64,000 nt of DNA from Fervidicella metallireducens AeB (GCF_000601455.1 NZ_AZQP01000006.1:21481-85480), one strand, 5' to 3'; positions 27,023 to 37,341 are shown, numbered from the stretch's first letter. Made by a program: numbers and translations. The notes: generated by a model from the sequence alone, not told the origin.

Positions 27023-28261
27023 ATGAAAAAGAGAGTAGTTGTAACTGGATTAGGTGTAATCACATCTTTAGGTAAGGATGTAGAATTATTCTGGAATTCA
27101 TTAATTGAGGGCAAAAGTGGTATAGATGTAATTGAAAGATTTGATACCAGTGAGTTGGGTATTAAAATAGCAGCAGAAATAAAAGATTTTCAACCTGAAA
27201 ATTATTTTGATAAAAAAGAGGCTCGCAGAATGGATAGGAATACTCAATATGGGCTTGCTGCTGCTTTAATGGCATTGAAGGATGCAAACATCGATTTAGA
27301 GAAAATTAATAAAGACAGGTTAGGTGTAATACTGGGATGTGGTGTAGGAGGAATTGAAACCTTTGAAGATCAGATGTCAGTATTGATAGAAAAAGGGCCA
27401 AAGCGAGTAAGTCCATTCTTTATACCTATGATGATTGCTAACATGGCTGCAGGTCAGATTGCTATGTCCATTGGGGCAAGGGCAATAAATGAAACCGTAG
27501 TTACTGCATGTGCATCAGGTACAAATGCAATTGGTGATGCTTATAATGCTATTTTAAGAGGAGAAGCTGACGTTATTATAACTGGAGGTACAGAAGCATC
27601 AATTACTCCACTTGCAATTTCAGGCTTTTCATCCATGAAGGCGTTGTCTACTAACAACGAGAACCCTAAAAAAGCTTCCCGTCCTTTTGATAAAAACAGG
27701 GATGGATTTGTAATGGGTGAGGGTTCAGGTATTTTGATACTAGAAGAATTAGAGCACGCTTTAAAAAGAAATGCTAAAATATATGCAGAAGTAGTTGGGT
27801 ATGGAACAAGCTGTGATGCCTATCACATGACAGCACCAGATCCAGAGGGAAGTGGAGCAGCTTTAGCAATGAAAAAAGCTATAGAAGATGCAAAAATCCT
27901 TCCTGAGGATGTTGATTATATAAATGCCCATGGAACATCAACTGGATTAAATGATAAACTTGAAACAAAGGCAATTAAGGCGGTTTTTAAGGAGAATGCT
28001 TATAATGTTGCTATAAGTTCAACAAAATCAATGACTGGACATCTTTTAGGTGCTGCAGGTGGAGTAGAAGGAGTGGTTATTGCGTTAGCAATAAAAAACA
28101 ATATAATTCCACCAACAATTAACTTAGAAGAAAATGATGAGGAATGTGATTTATATTATGTTCCTAATAAAGCAGTTGAAAAAGTAGTGAATTATGCTAT
28201 GTCAAATTCTTTTGGATTTGGGGGGCATAATGCAGTTATTTTAATGAAAAAATATGAATAA
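27023..28261 (+). CDS. fabF: Beta-ketoacyl-ACP synthase II
   Basis: Elongating condensing enzyme. The 412-residue protein begins [19 protein letters not shown]. The active-site cysteine lies in [15 protein letters not shown] near 164, and the two histidines in [11 protein letters not shown] near 303 and [13 protein letters not shown] near 337. The ATG at 27023 follows CAGGAGGATAAGA; an open frame back to 26966 has no ribosome-binding site. It ends the fab cluster. Confidence 0.96.
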   Translation: MKKRVVVTGLGVITSLGKDVELFWNSLIEGKSGIDVIERFDTSELGIKIAAEIKDFQPENYFDKKEARRMDRNTQYGLAAALMALKDANIDLEKINKDRLGVILGCGVGGIETFEDQMSVLIEKGPKRVSPFFIPMMIANMAAGQIAMSIGARAINETVVTACASGTNAIGDAYNAILRGEADVIITGGTEASITPLAISGFSSMKALSTNNENPKKASRPFDKNRDGFVMGEGSGILILEELEHALKRNAKIYAEVVGYGTSCDAYHMTAPDPEGSGAALAMKKAIEDAKILPEDVDYINAHGTSTGLNDKLETKAIKAVFKENAYNVAISSTKSMTGHLLGAAGGVEGVVIALAIKNNIIPPTINLEENDEECDLYYVPNKAVEKVVNYAMSNSFGFGGHNAVILMKKYE

Positions 28262-28269
28262 TAAAATAA

Positions 28270-28296
28270 AAGCTAGAGTGAAACTCTAGCTTATAT
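28270..28296 (+). terminator. Intrinsic terminator after fabF
   Basis: AAGCTAGAGT at 28270-28279, loop GAA, ACTCTAGCTT at 28283-28292, then ATATTTTG. Perfect 10-base stem that closes the fatty-acid cluster. Confidence 0.8.
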
Positions 28297-28371
28297 TTTG
28301 ACATAGAGGAAATAAATAAATACTGAGCTTTTAGTTTACTTATTTCTTCGATGTCATTTGGGAGGTAAAGT

Positions 28372-29088
28372 ATGAATAGTGAGAGAAAAAAAATGTTGAA
28401 AGATTTTCAAGAGAAACTTGGTGTTCATTTTAATAAATTAGAATTATTAGATGTAGCTTTAACTCACAGCTCCTATGCAAATCAATTCAATCTTACATAC
28501 AATGATCACAATGAGAGATTAGAGTTTTTAGGTGATTCAGTGTTAAGTATGATTGTAAGCGAGTACCTCTATAAAAAATATAAAAATAAACCTGAGGGTA
28601 AATTAACTCGTATAAGGGCAGGAGTTGTTTGTGAATCATCTTTAGCTGAAATATCAAGAAGATTAGGTGTAAATAGATACTTAAGGATAGGAAAAGGGGA
28701 GGAACTTTCAGGTGGACGCGAAAAAGACTCTCTATTAGCTGATGCATGTGAAGCTATTATTGCTGCTGTTTATTTAGATAGAGGATTCGAAAAAGCAAGA
28801 GATTTTGTATTAAAAAATTTAGAACAGAAAATAGAACTGTTCAGTGAATCTAAAAATTATAATGATTTTAAATCAAAATTACAGGAATATGTGCAAAAGA
28901 ACTTAGCTGCAGCCATTAAGTATAACATATCCGGAGAATTTGGTCCTGATCATGACAAGACCTTTGAGATTGAAGTTTATTTGGATAATAAATGTTATGG
29001 AAGGGGAACAGGAAAAAGTAAAAAAGAGGCTGAACAATTAGCTGCAAAACAAGCATTAAAAGTTTTAGGAGTGGAGATAAATGACTAA
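28372..29088 (+). CDS. rnc: Ribonuclease III
   Basis: Double-strand-specific RNase that processes rRNA and other structured RNAs. The 238-residue protein has the catalytic signature NERLEFLGDSVLSMIVSEYL near 43 and a second acidic site in LLADACEAIIAAVYLD near 122. The C-terminal double-stranded RNA-binding domain (about 160-235) ends KSKKEAEQLAAKQALKVL. It follows GGGAGGTAAAGT and overlaps the radical SAM gene by eight bases. The rnc-smc-ftsY order is conserved in Firmicutes. Confidence 0.96.
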   Translation: MNSERKKMLKDFQEKLGVHFNKLELLDVALTHSSYANQFNLTYNDHNERLEFLGDSVLSMIVSEYLYKKYKNKPEGKLTRIRAGVVCESSLAEISRRLGVNRYLRIGKGEELSGGREKDSLLADACEAIIAAVYLDRGFEKARDFVLKNLEQKIELFSESKNYNDFKSKLQEYVQKNLAAAIKYNISGEFGPDHDKTFEIEVYLDNKCYGRGTGKSKKEAEQLAAKQALKVLGVEIND

Positions 29089-30150
29089 AAAACATTACAT
29101 CATACCAATCTTCGTTTCACACAGAGGTTGCCCACACGACTGTGTGTTTTGTAATCAAAAAAAATAACTGGTAGAGAAGCTGAGATAGATTGCAAGGATG
29201 TTGAAGGAATAATTAGAGAACACTTAAAAACAATTGATAGAAAAAATGCTTTTGTAGAAGTTTCATTTTTTGGGGGTAGTTTTACAGGTATTCCCATAGT
29301 TCAACAAAATCAATTACTTGCTGTGGCAAATAATGCACTCAGCAATGGCCTTATAGATGCTATAAGATTGTCAACACGACCTGATTATATAAGCGAAGAA
29401 ATACTTTTGAATCTGAAAAAACATAACGTCAAAATTATCGAATTAGGGGTACAATCTATGGATGATGAAGTGCTTATGCTCTCTGAACGAGGCCACAGTC
29501 AGGAGGATGTTGTTAATTCGTCTAGATTAATCAAAAGTTATGGCTTTGAACTAGGACTTCAAATGATGATAGGGCTTCCTGGAGATAATGAAGAAAAAGA
29601 TATGGAAACAGCAAGAAAAATAATAAAACTAAACCCAGATTTTGTAAGGATTTATCCAACACTAGTTATAAAGAAAACAAGTTTAGAAGAAATGTTTATT
29701 AAAGGTGAATATATTCCATTAGAGTTAGAAGACGCAGTTAGTATTTCAAAGAAGTTATATAAAGAATTCATAAGAAGTAGGATTGATGTGATAAGGCTTG
29801 GGCTTCAGGTAACAGAACAAATAAATTCCGGAAAGGATGTTGTTGCAGGCCCTTTCCATCCGGCTTTTAGAGAACTGGTTGAGTCATCTTTATTAAATGA
29901 TATGATAAAGTATGTGATAAATAAAGAGTTTAAAGATTCCTCAAATATTGAAATATCGATTTCACCAAAAGACATATCAAAACTTTATGCCGACAAAAAA
30001 AGATATTTTAATGAGATAATAAAAGAATTTAATACAAAAAATATTAAGATACGACAAGTTAAAGAGATTAATAGCTATACATTGGCATTTTACGACAATA
30101 ATTATTTTCGAAAAATGTCATTATATGACTATGTAAAATTGGAAAAATAA
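29081..30150 (+). CDS. Radical SAM protein, Elp3-like domain, frameshifted
   Basis: Begins MTKKHYIIPIFVSHRGC with the iron-sulfur motif CPHDCVFC (CX3CX2C), then stops at 29165 in a run of A. The other frame continues as ITGREAEIDCKDVEGI, VSFFGGSFTGIP, then ELGVQSMDDEVL and MIGLPGDNEEKDME up to 30150. Adding one A to the eight-A run at 29157-29164 joins them into a 356-residue protein with all motifs in order. Relatives with an Elp3-like fold sit between rnc and smc in many Clostridia; their substrate is not established. The break is probably a homopolymer sequencing error. Confidence 0.85.
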
Positions 30151-30152
30151 AG

Positions 30153-30177
30153 AAGGGATTTTTGTGAAAATGCAGAA
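30153..30177 (+). promoter_or_regulatory. Possible sigma-H promoter for spoVS
   Basis: AAGGGATTT at 30153-30161 and GCAGAAT at 30171-30177 resemble the sigma-H consensus RNAGGAWWW and RNNGAAT, with one mismatch and a 9-10-base spacer, slightly shorter than usual. spoVS is under sigma-H in Bacillus subtilis. It lies 48 bases before the gene. Confidence 0.35.
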
Positions 30178-30224
30178 TATTTATACTATACTCTACAGAG
30201 AAGTTTATGGAGGAGGAATAGTAT

Positions 30225-30485
30225 ATGGAAGTACTAAAAGTATCTGCTCAATCACAACCTAAGGCGGTAGCAGGAGCGCTTGCTGCAGTCCTCAGAGAAA
30301 GAGCATCAGCAGAGGTTCAGGCTGTTGGTGCAGGGGCTGTAAATCAAGCTGTTAAGGCTATTGCAATAACAAGAGGTTTTGTTGCGCCAAACGGAATTGA
30401 TCTTGTTGTCATTCCAGCTTTTTCTGAAATTCAAATAGAAGGAGAAGAAAGAACAGCAATTAAATTCATTGTGGAGCCAAGATAA
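30225..30485 (+). CDS. spoVS: Stage V sporulation protein S
   Basis: An 86-residue Alba-like protein, nearly invariant across spore formers. It begins MEVLKVSAQSQPKAVAGALA and contains GAGAVNQAVKAIAITRGFV near 43 and the end RTAIKFIVEPR. In Bacillus it affects asymmetric septation and later coat assembly; the molecular role is unclear. The ATG at 30225 follows TGGAGGAGGAATAGTAT. Confidence 0.97.
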   Translation: MEVLKVSAQSQPKAVAGALAAVLRERASAEVQAVGAGAVNQAVKAIAITRGFVAPNGIDLVVIPAFSEIQIEGEERTAIKFIVEPR

Positions 30486-30631
30486 AAATGATTATTAATA
30501 GATTCAGATAGTTGAAAAATATATTTGAATCTTATTTAAAGAGATTTTTGGAAATATGGTCTACAAATAATCATTAAAAAGGTTATTAATTGGACCTGAG
30601 TAGGGAATTTTAAAGTTATTTTCTAAGAACA

Positions 30632-30689
30632 TAGAACTTTTGGGTGACTACTTATAGTGGGATATCTCAAAAGTTCTAGTATTTTTTGT
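30632..30689 (+). terminator. Intrinsic terminator after spoVS
   Basis: 11-base stem TAGAACTTTTG / CAAAAGTTCTA with a 25-base loop, then GTATTTTTT. Confidence 0.65.
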
Positions 30690-30747
30690 GTTATTTAGCA
30701 GATTGACAATAAACTTAATAAATTTTAAAATTAAAATAATGTTTGAG

Positions 30748-30779
30748 GGATTTGTCCACCCGGGTGAATCCTTTTTTAT
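30748..30779 (+). terminator. GC-rich hairpin with T-tract before smc
   Basis: GGATT, a four-base bulge TGTC, palindrome CACCCGGGTG and AATCC, then six T. It ends about 38 bases before the smc start, so it may act as an attenuator or a second terminator. Confidence 0.55.
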
Positions 30780-30816
30780 TGGTTTGAGATACAATTGAAG
30801 TAAGTGAGGTGTTAAT

Positions 30817-33800
30817 TTGTATCTAAAGAGATTAGAAGTTAAAGGATTTAAGTCCTTTGCAGATAAAGTAGATTTAGAATTTGGAAAAGGAATCACAGCT
30901 ATAGTAGGTCCAAATGGAAGCGGAAAGAGTAATATTTCAGATGCTATTAGATGGGTACTTGGGGAACAGAGTGCAAAAACACTTCGTGGCGGAAAAATGG
31001 AGGATGTTATTTTCTCAGGAACTGAAAATAGAAAAGCATTAGGCTGTGCAGAAGTTTCTTTAACAATTGATAATACAAATAAAATTTTGCCATTAGAATA
31101 CAGTGAAATTACTGTCACACGTCGCTTATACAGGTCAGGTGAAAGTGAATATTTAATTAATAATACAATAGTAAGATTAAAAGATATAGTAGAACTTTTT
31201 ATGGATACTGGAATAGGGAAAGATGGGTACTCATTAATTGGACAGGGTAAGATTGATGAAATATTGAGTACAAAATCAGAGGAGAGGAGAAATATTTTTG
31301 AAGAAGCTGCAGGTATTGTAAAGTATAAAACAAGAAAACAAGAGGCAGAAAGAAAATTAGAAAATACAAAACAAAATTTGATTAGGCTTAATGACATAAT
31401 TAATGAACTTGAAGAACAAATAGAACCTTTGCGTAAACAATCGGATATTGCAAAAAAGTACCTTACCTTAAGGGAAGAACTTAAACAATTAGAAATAAAT
31501 GTTATGATGCATAATTATGGTATTAATGAAGAAAAATTAAAAAAACATAATAGCGACATCAAAGAGCTAACTGAAGGTAAGAGTGAATTAGATAAAGAAA
31601 GACAACTTATTATAGATAAAATTGAAGAGCTAAAAAAAAGATTAGAGCATTACGATAATATATTTAAAGAAACAAATGACCAAAGATTTAATGCTGAAAA
31701 GGGACTTGAAAATAAACAGGGAACATTGAAATTGTTAAATGAACGCTGTGATAATTATAATAAGGAATGTATAAGATTAACAGGTCTTCTTGAAGAAGAA
31801 GGAGACTTAGTAGTTCAAATGCACAACGAACAAGAGAATTTAATAAATGAGAAAGGCAGAGTAGAATTAGAAGTCCTTGAAATTGAGGAAAACTTAAAGG
31901 AAATAAATAGAGAGTACGAAATAACACAAAAGAGTTGCATAGACTTTGAAAAAACAATAGAAAATAGTAAAGCAGATATTATTCAGATATTAGGATATAT
32001 ATCGGATATAAACAATAAGACAACTTCTGCAGAAGCCACAGTTGAGAATATAAAAAATAGAAGTATGCAATTAAAGAAAGAGATAGAAGTAAAAAAAGAA
32101 AAGCTTAATTTGACTACGGATGAAATAGAAAAATCCAGTGGGAATATAAATAATAACAGTGAAGAGCTTTTTCAATTAAATGATAGAAAAAATGAAATGA
32201 ACAAAAAAATAGAGATTTTAGAAAAGGAAAAAAATAGTTTAATAAGGGAAAAAAATGAATGCTTTGAGAATTTGAAAATTTATGAAGCAAAGTTCAAAAC
32301 TTTGAATGAAATGGAAAAGGACATGGAAGGGTTTAACAGAGCAGTTAAATCTATTATTAAGAACTACAAGGATGATGCAAAAGTTTTTGGGACAGTTAGT
32401 GATCTGATTAAAGTTCCAACTGGATACGAAATAGCAATTGAGATTGCACTTGGTTCATCTATACAGAATATAGTTGTAGATTCGGAAAATACTGCATCTC
32501 AAATGATAAAATATTTAAAGCAGAACAATGCAGGTAGGGCAACATTTTTGCCATTATCTACAATAAAACCAAGGAATATAAGTCTGGATAAGCATACAAA
32601 AGAAATTGAAGGGTATCTTGGTATTGCTGCTGACATTGTTAGTTATAATGCTAAATTTACAAATCCTATTTCAAATCTCTTAGGGAGAGTAATAATAAGT
32701 AAGGATTTAGCCAGCGCACAGAGGATTGCTAGAATTACTGACTATTTGTATAGGATTGTCACCCTAGAAGGGGATGTTATTAACGCAGGTGGTTCATTTA
32801 CCGGTGGAAGTACTAATATGAAGAACACAGGTGTCTTTACAAGAAAAAATGAAATAATGGAATTATCAGTCAGAATAGAAGAACAAAAGGAATTGTTGAA
32901 AAAAAGTGAAGAAAAATCATTAAATATAGACAAGGATTTAAATTCATATAAAGACATTTTAAGAAAAATAGAGAGCGAAATACAGTCTTATACAATTAAA
33001 ATACAAACTGAGAAAAATAAAATTGAAGTGTTACAAAGGGAAAAAGATACAATCTTTGAAACAATAAAGGAAATTGAAATGGAGATTTCCCATAATGAAT
33101 CAGAAATTCATAGAAATATTGAAAATATAAAATCAAATACGTTATTACTAGAAAAATATGAAATAGAGCATGAAAATATAAATAAAAAAATCGAAACTTT
33201 TCAAAACGATTATAAAAATTTACAAATTTATAAAGAAGAAGTATGGGATAAATTAACAAAACAAAAAATAATCTTAGCTGATAAGATGAAGACGATGGAA
33301 ATATTGGCTGATAAAATAAGAGATTTAGAAAGTCAGATAAACAACAGGAATAAGAAAAAAATATTTTATGAAGAACAACTGAATGAGTCAATTAAGGGTC
33401 TGGAGTTTACAAAAAATGAGATTAAAAATTTAATTGCGGATATTCAAAAATCTGCGGAACTTATTATTGAATTAAAGGATAAAATAATTTCAATAGAAAA
33501 TACGAAAAAAGAATTATCAAATCAATTAATATTAAATGAAAAACAAAAATCTGTAATTGAAGAAAACATAAATAGTACAATTCAATCAATATATAAATTA
33601 GAAGTTGTAAAATCAAAATTGGAAACAGAGATAGAAGCTTTGGCTAATAGGCTCTGGGATGATTATGAGCTGACTATTCCACAGGCAGAAAAATACAAGA
33701 TAGATATTAGTAATTTTTCCGAAGCAAATAAAAAGGTTAATGAACTAAAAAACAGTATAAAATTGCTAGGAGAAGTTAATGTTAATTCTATTGAGGAATT

Positions 33801-34365
33801 TAAGAGGGTTACAGAAAGATATGAATTTTTAAGTAATCAAAAGTTGGATCTTCAAAAGGCAGAAACTTCATTAATGAGCGTTATTGAAGATATAACAACA
33901 AAGATGCAGGAACAGTTTGTATCAAAATTTAAAGAAATAAAAGAAAACTTTAATCTAACCTTTAGAGAGTTATTTGGTGGGGGTTATGCTGACCTGAAGT
34001 TAGAAGGTGAGGATGTGTTGAGTTCAGGAATAGACATAATAGTTCAACCGCCTGGTAAAAAACTACAAAGTTTATCTTTGCTTTCAGGGGGAGAGAAAGG
34101 GTTATCAGCAATAGCATTAGTTTTTGCTATATTAAGGATGAAACCCACACCGTTTTGTGTTTTAGATGAGATTGAAGCTGCACTAGATGATGCAAACGTT
34201 AATAGGTATGCTGCTTTTTTAAAGGATTTTGCATTAAAGACTCAATTTATTATAATTACACATAGGAAGGGGTCTATGTCAGTAGCAGATTCATTATATG
34301 GAGTTACCATGGAAGAAAAAGGAGTTTCAAAGATGGTATCTCTTAAATTAAAAGGAGGAATTTAA
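30817..34365 (+). CDS. smc: Chromosome segregation protein SMC
   Basis: ATPase of the bacterial condensin complex. The 1182-residue product has Walker A VGPNGSGKSN near residue 30 and the Q-loop RWVLGEQSAKTLRGG near 45. Two long coiled-coil arms cover about 170-500 and 665-1000, with the hinge near 505-660 (ENTASQMIKYLKQNNAGRAT and INAGGSFTGGS). The C-terminal head has the signature LSLLSGGEKGLSAIALVFA and Walker B FCVLDEIEAALDDANV. The start is the TTG at 30817 after AGTGAGGTGTTAA. ftsY follows at once. Confidence 0.97.
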   Translation: MYLKRLEVKGFKSFADKVDLEFGKGITAIVGPNGSGKSNISDAIRWVLGEQSAKTLRGGKMEDVIFSGTENRKALGCAEVSLTIDNTNKILPLEYSEITVTRRLYRSGESEYLINNTIVRLKDIVELFMDTGIGKDGYSLIGQGKIDEILSTKSEERRNIFEEAAGIVKYKTRKQEAERKLENTKQNLIRLNDIINELEEQIEPLRKQSDIAKKYLTLREELKQLEINVMMHNYGINEEKLKKHNSDIKELTEGKSELDKERQLIIDKIEELKKRLEHYDNIFKETNDQRFNAEKGLENKQGTLKLLNERCDNYNKECIRLTGLLEEEGDLVVQMHNEQENLINEKGRVELEVLEIEENLKEINREYEITQKSCIDFEKTIENSKADIIQILGYISDINNKTTSAEATVENIKNRSMQLKKEIEVKKEKLNLTTDEIEKSSGNINNNSEELFQLNDRKNEMNKKIEILEKEKNSLIREKNECFENLKIYEAKFKTLNEMEKDMEGFNRAVKSIIKNYKDDAKVFGTVSDLIKVPTGYEIAIEIALGSSIQNIVVDSENTASQMIKYLKQNNAGRATFLPLSTIKPRNISLDKHTKEIEGYLGIAADIVSYNAKFTNPISNLLGRVIISKDLASAQRIARITDYLYRIVTLEGDVINAGGSFTGGSTNMKNTGVFTRKNEIMELSVRIEEQKELLKKSEEKSLNIDKDLNSYKDILRKIESEIQSYTIKIQTEKNKIEVLQREKDTIFETIKEIEMEISHNESEIHRNIENIKSNTLLLEKYEIEHENINKKIETFQNDYKNLQIYKEEVWDKLTKQKIILADKMKTMEILADKIRDLESQINNRNKKKIFYEEQLNESIKGLEFTKNEIKNLIADIQKSAELIIELKDKIISIENTKKELSNQLILNEKQKSVIEENINSTIQSIYKLEVVKSKLETEIEALANRLWDDYELTIPQAEKYKIDISNFSEANKKVNELKNSIKLLGEVNVNSIEEFKRVTERYEFLSNQKLDLQKAETSLMSVIEDITTKMQEQFVSKFKEIKENFNLTFRELFGGGYADLKLEGEDVLSSGIDIIVQPPGKKLQSLSLLSGGEKGLSAIALVFAILRMKPTPFCVLDEIEAALDDANVNRYAAFLKDFALKTQFIIITHRKGSMSVADSLYGVTMEEKGVSKMVSLKLKGGI

Positions 34366-34366
34366 A

Positions 34367-35272
34367 ATGGGATGGTTTGATAAACTAAAAGAAGGATTGG
34401 CTAAAACTAGAGATAGTCTTACTGGTAAGGTTGATCAGATACTTTCATTCAGTAGACCAGTTGATGAAGAATTATTAGAGGAGCTTGAGGAAGCGTTAAT
34501 AATGTCTGATATAGGATTTCAAACAACAACAGATATTATAAATTTATTAAGAAAAAGGATAAAGGAAAAGAAAGTTTCAGATGCTGAAGAAGTTAAAAAA
34601 CTCTTGAAAGAAATAATAATAGAATTACTTGGAAATGAAGTTAGAAATATTTTACCTGAAAAAACTTTAGCTGTATACATGGTTGTTGGTGTTAACGGAG
34701 TAGGTAAAACTACTTCAATTGGGAAAATGGCTGCTTATTTAAAAAATAAAGGATATAAGGTAATGCTGGCTGCTGGAGATACCTTCAGGGCAGCAGCAAT
34801 TGATCAGCTTGAAGTATGGGGAAACAGAAGCGGAATAGATGTTATAAAGCATCAGGAGGGAGCAGATCCTGCTGCAGTAATTTTTGATGCAATTCAGTCT
34901 GCAAAGGCTAAGAAAATAGATGTATTAATTTGTGATACCGCGGGAAGATTACACAACAAGAAAAATTTAATGGAAGAGTTGAGAAAAATTAATAAAATTA
35001 TTGAGAGAGAATGTCCTGATGCTTATAAGCAGACACTACTTGTGCTAGATGCAACTACAGGTCAGAATGCAACAATACAAGCAAAACAATTTATGGAAGT
35101 ATCAGATGTTAATGGCATAATTCTTACAAAGTTGGATGGAACTGCTAAGGGTGGAATTGTTATAGCAATAAATAATGAATTAAAAATTCCGGTGAAAATG
35201 ATTGGTGTTGGCGAAGGAATAGAAGATCTTCAAGAATTTGACCCAACAGCTTTTGCAAATGCTTTGCTATAG
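34367..35272 (+). CDS. ftsY: Signal recognition particle receptor FtsY
   Basis: SRP GTPase at the membrane that docks ribosome-SRP complexes. The 301-residue protein has an N-domain helix bundle (FDKLKEGLAKTRDSL) and the G-domain motifs GVNGVGKTTSIGKMA near 108, GDTFRAAAIDQL, DTAGRLHNKKNLM and TKLDGTAKGG. It lacks the long acidic A-domain of enterobacterial FtsY, as usual in Firmicutes. It starts one base after smc, after AGGAGGAATTTAAA. Confidence 0.96.
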   Translation: MGWFDKLKEGLAKTRDSLTGKVDQILSFSRPVDEELLEELEEALIMSDIGFQTTTDIINLLRKRIKEKKVSDAEEVKKLLKEIIIELLGNEVRNILPEKTLAVYMVVGVNGVGKTTSIGKMAAYLKNKGYKVMLAAGDTFRAAAIDQLEVWGNRSGIDVIKHQEGADPAAVIFDAIQSAKAKKIDVLICDTAGRLHNKKNLMEELRKINKIIERECPDAYKQTLLVLDATTGQNATIQAKQFMEVSDVNGIILTKLDGTAKGGIVIAINNELKIPVKMIGVGEGIEDLQEFDPTAFANALL

Positions 35273-35325
35273 AACATATACAATAAAGATGTGTAATTTA
35301 CATTTTAAATGTTAAGTAAAATTAC

Positions 35326-35354
35326 TTGACAGCTTTAATCCTTTTTGTTATTAT
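35326..35354 (+). promoter_or_regulatory. Sigma-A promoter for ylxM-ffh
   Basis: TTGACA at 35326-35331 and TATTAT at 35349-35354 with a 17-base spacer. The -10 overlaps a possible TTG start at 35345, which argues that ylxM starts downstream. Confidence 0.75.
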
Positions 35355-35374
35355 CATTTAAGGATGTGTTAAGT

Positions 35375-35707
35375 GTGATTAACAAGTATAGTGAAATAGC
35401 ATTACTGCTTGATTTTTATGGAAATCTTTTAACTGAAAAGCAAAGACAAATACTATCCTACCATTTTGAAGAGGATATGTCTTTAGGAGAGATATCTGAA
35501 TTATTAAATATATCAAGACAAGCAGTTCACGATGTAGTTAGAAGAAGTGAGAAAATTTTGAGACACTATGAAGATAAACTAGGACTAGTGAGCAGGTTTA
35601 TTTTGCAGAAGCAAAAATTAGAAAAAGTTAAAGAAAAATTGTTGGTACAAAATAAGCAGGAATTAATTGAGGTAATTAACTTAATAGATGAGCTTATTGA
35701 ACAATAA
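35375..35707 (+). CDS. ylxM: Putative DNA-binding/SRP-associated protein YlxM
   Basis: A 110-residue helix-turn-helix protein with [20 protein letters not shown] and the recognition-helix region [20 protein letters not shown]. YlxM proteins lie next to ffh in most Firmicutes and are reported to interact with the SRP pathway in streptococci. The GTG at 35375 is chosen because the TTG at 35345 overlaps the promoter -10; AAGGA lies 11 bases before it. ffh starts 14 bases after the stop. Confidence 0.85.
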   Translation: MINKYSEIALLLDFYGNLLTEKQRQILSYHFEEDMSLGEISELLNISRQAVHDVVRRSEKILRHYEDKLGLVSRFILQKQKLEKVKEKLLVQNKQELIEVINLIDELIEQ

Positions 35708-35721
35708 TGGGAGGTTTATAT

Positions 35722-37061
35722 ATGGCTTTTGAAGGTCTTTCCTCAAAATTACAAGAAGCCTTTAAAAAATTAAAGGGTAAGGGTAAGTTAACTGAAAAAG
35801 ATGTAAAAGATGCTATGAGAGAAGTAAAGTTAGCTTTGCTTGAAGCTGACGTTAATTATAAAGTTGTTAAGGATTTTATTAATACTGTAAGTGAAAGATC
35901 AGTAGGACAGGAAGTAATGGAAAGCTTAACACCAGCTCAACATGTAATCAAAATAGTAAATGAAGAACTGGTAACTCTTATGGGAAAAACTGAAAGCAAG
36001 CTTAATGTTTCGTCTATGCCACCGACCATTATTATGTTTGTTGGTTTACAAGGTGCAGGTAAAACAACGATGACAGGAAAACTTGCATTGTACCTGAAAA
36101 AACATAACAAAAAGCCATTGCTAGTTGCTGCTGACGTATATAGGCCAGCTGCAATAAAACAATTACAAGTTCTTGGTAATCAGATTGACGTACCTGTTTT
36201 TAGTCTGGGTGATAAAGTTAGTCCAGTTGATATAGCAAAAGCAGGAGTTGAAAATGCTAAAAAGATTGGTGCTGACTATGTAATAATTGACACAGCAGGA
36301 AGATTGCATATAGATGAGCAGTTGATGGATGAACTCAAGAATATTAAAGAGGCGATAAATCCCAATGATATTATGCTGGTTGTTGATGCAATGACAGGTC
36401 AGGATGCTGTGAATGTTGCTGAACAGTTTAATGCTTCTCTAGATATAACAGGAGTAATTCTTACAAAGTTAGATGGGGACACTAGAGGAGGAGCTGCATT
36501 ATCAATAAGAGCTGTAACTGGGAAACCAATAAAATTTGCTGGAGTGGGAGAGAAACTATCTGATTTAGAAGTATTCCATCCTGACAGAATGGCTTCAAGA
36601 ATACTCGGTATGGGAGATATACTGAGCTTAATTGAAAAAGCTCAGGAAAGCATAGATGAAAAGCAGGCATTGGAGATGCAGAAAAAGCTTATGACGCAAC
36701 AGTTTACCCTTGATGATTTTCTGTCACAGATGCAGCAAATGAAAAAGATGGGGCCTTTAAAGGATATTTTAAAAATGGTACCGGGACTTGATTCAGCTAA
36801 ATTAGGTGATTTAGAAGTAGATGAACGGGAAATAGCCCGTACTGAGCAATAATTAAGTCCATGACAAAGCAAGAAAGACAAAATCCATCAATTATTAATG
36901 CCAGTAGAAAAAAAAGAATTGCTGCAGGATCTGGAACAAAAATTCAAGATGTTAATAAGTTGTTAAGTGGATTCGAACAAGCAAGAAAAATGATGAAGCA
37001 GTTTTCAGATATGCAAAAAAATATGAAAAAAGGGAAATTTAAATTTCCTTTCTTTAAATAA
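35722..37061 (+). CDS. ffh: Signal recognition particle protein Ffh, frameshifted
   Basis: GTPase that binds 4.5S/6S RNA and signal peptides. It starts at the ATG at 35722 ([20 protein letters not shown]) after [28 protein letters not shown] near 107, [13 protein letters not shown] and [10 protein letters not shown] are intact. As written the frame stops at 36850, inside the M domain after EREIARTEQ; the other frame goes on through [19 protein letters not shown] and [13 protein letters not shown] to 37061. Restoring one G (GAGCAATAA to GAGGCAATAA, near 36844-36847) gives [13 protein letters not shown] and a 446-residue protein. Since Ffh is essential, a sequencing deletion is most likely. Confidence 0.93.
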
Positions 37062-37095
37062 ATAATTTTCTAGACATTTTAAGGAGGTGAGTATA

Positions 37096-37341
37096 ATGGC
37101 AGTAAAAATAAGATTAAGAAGAATGGGTGCAAAAAAAGCTCCTTTCTACAGAGTAGTAGTAGCTGATTCAAGATCACCAAGAGATGGTAAGTTTATAGAA
37201 GAAATAGGATTCTACAATCCTACAACTGAGCCAGCAGAAGTAAAAATTGATTCTGAAAAAGCTAAAAAGTGGATTGCAAATGGTGCACAACCTTCTGATA
37301 CTGTAAGAAGTCTTTTCAAAAAGGCAGGTATTATAGAATAA
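37096..37341 (+). CDS. rpsP: 30S ribosomal protein S16
   Basis: An 81-residue protein beginning [30 protein letters not shown] sequence and containing [19 protein letters not shown] sequence near residue 25-38. The ATG at 37096 follows AAGGAGGTGAGTATA; the GTG at 37087 overlaps this ribosome-binding site. It heads the conserved rpsP-khpA-rimM-trmD-rplS group. Confidence 0.97.
   Translation: MAVKIRLRRMGAKKAPFYRVVVADSRSPRDGKFIEEIGFYNPTTEPAEVKIDSEKAKKWIANGAQPSDTVRSLFKKAGIIE

Larger units (their letters stand above)
30486..30816 (+). other. Intergenic region spoVS-smc with two terminator-like hairpins
   Basis: 331 bases without a gene. TAGAACTTTTG at 30632-30642 pairs with CAAAAGTTCTA at 30668-30678 and is followed by GTATTTTTT, a likely terminator of spoVS. 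A second hairpin, GGATT at 30748-30752 with AATCC at 30767-30771 around the palindrome CACCCGGGTG, is followed by TTTTTTATT. It is the most GC-rich spot in the region. TACAAT at 30790 is a possible -10 for smc without a good -35. Confidence 0.5.

Noticed and set aside
30648..31397. 249-codon open frame on the minus strand across the spoVS-smc gap and smc start
   Set aside because: It is antisense to the conserved SMC head domain, has no recognisable motifs and no ribosome-binding site; it is a chance frame.
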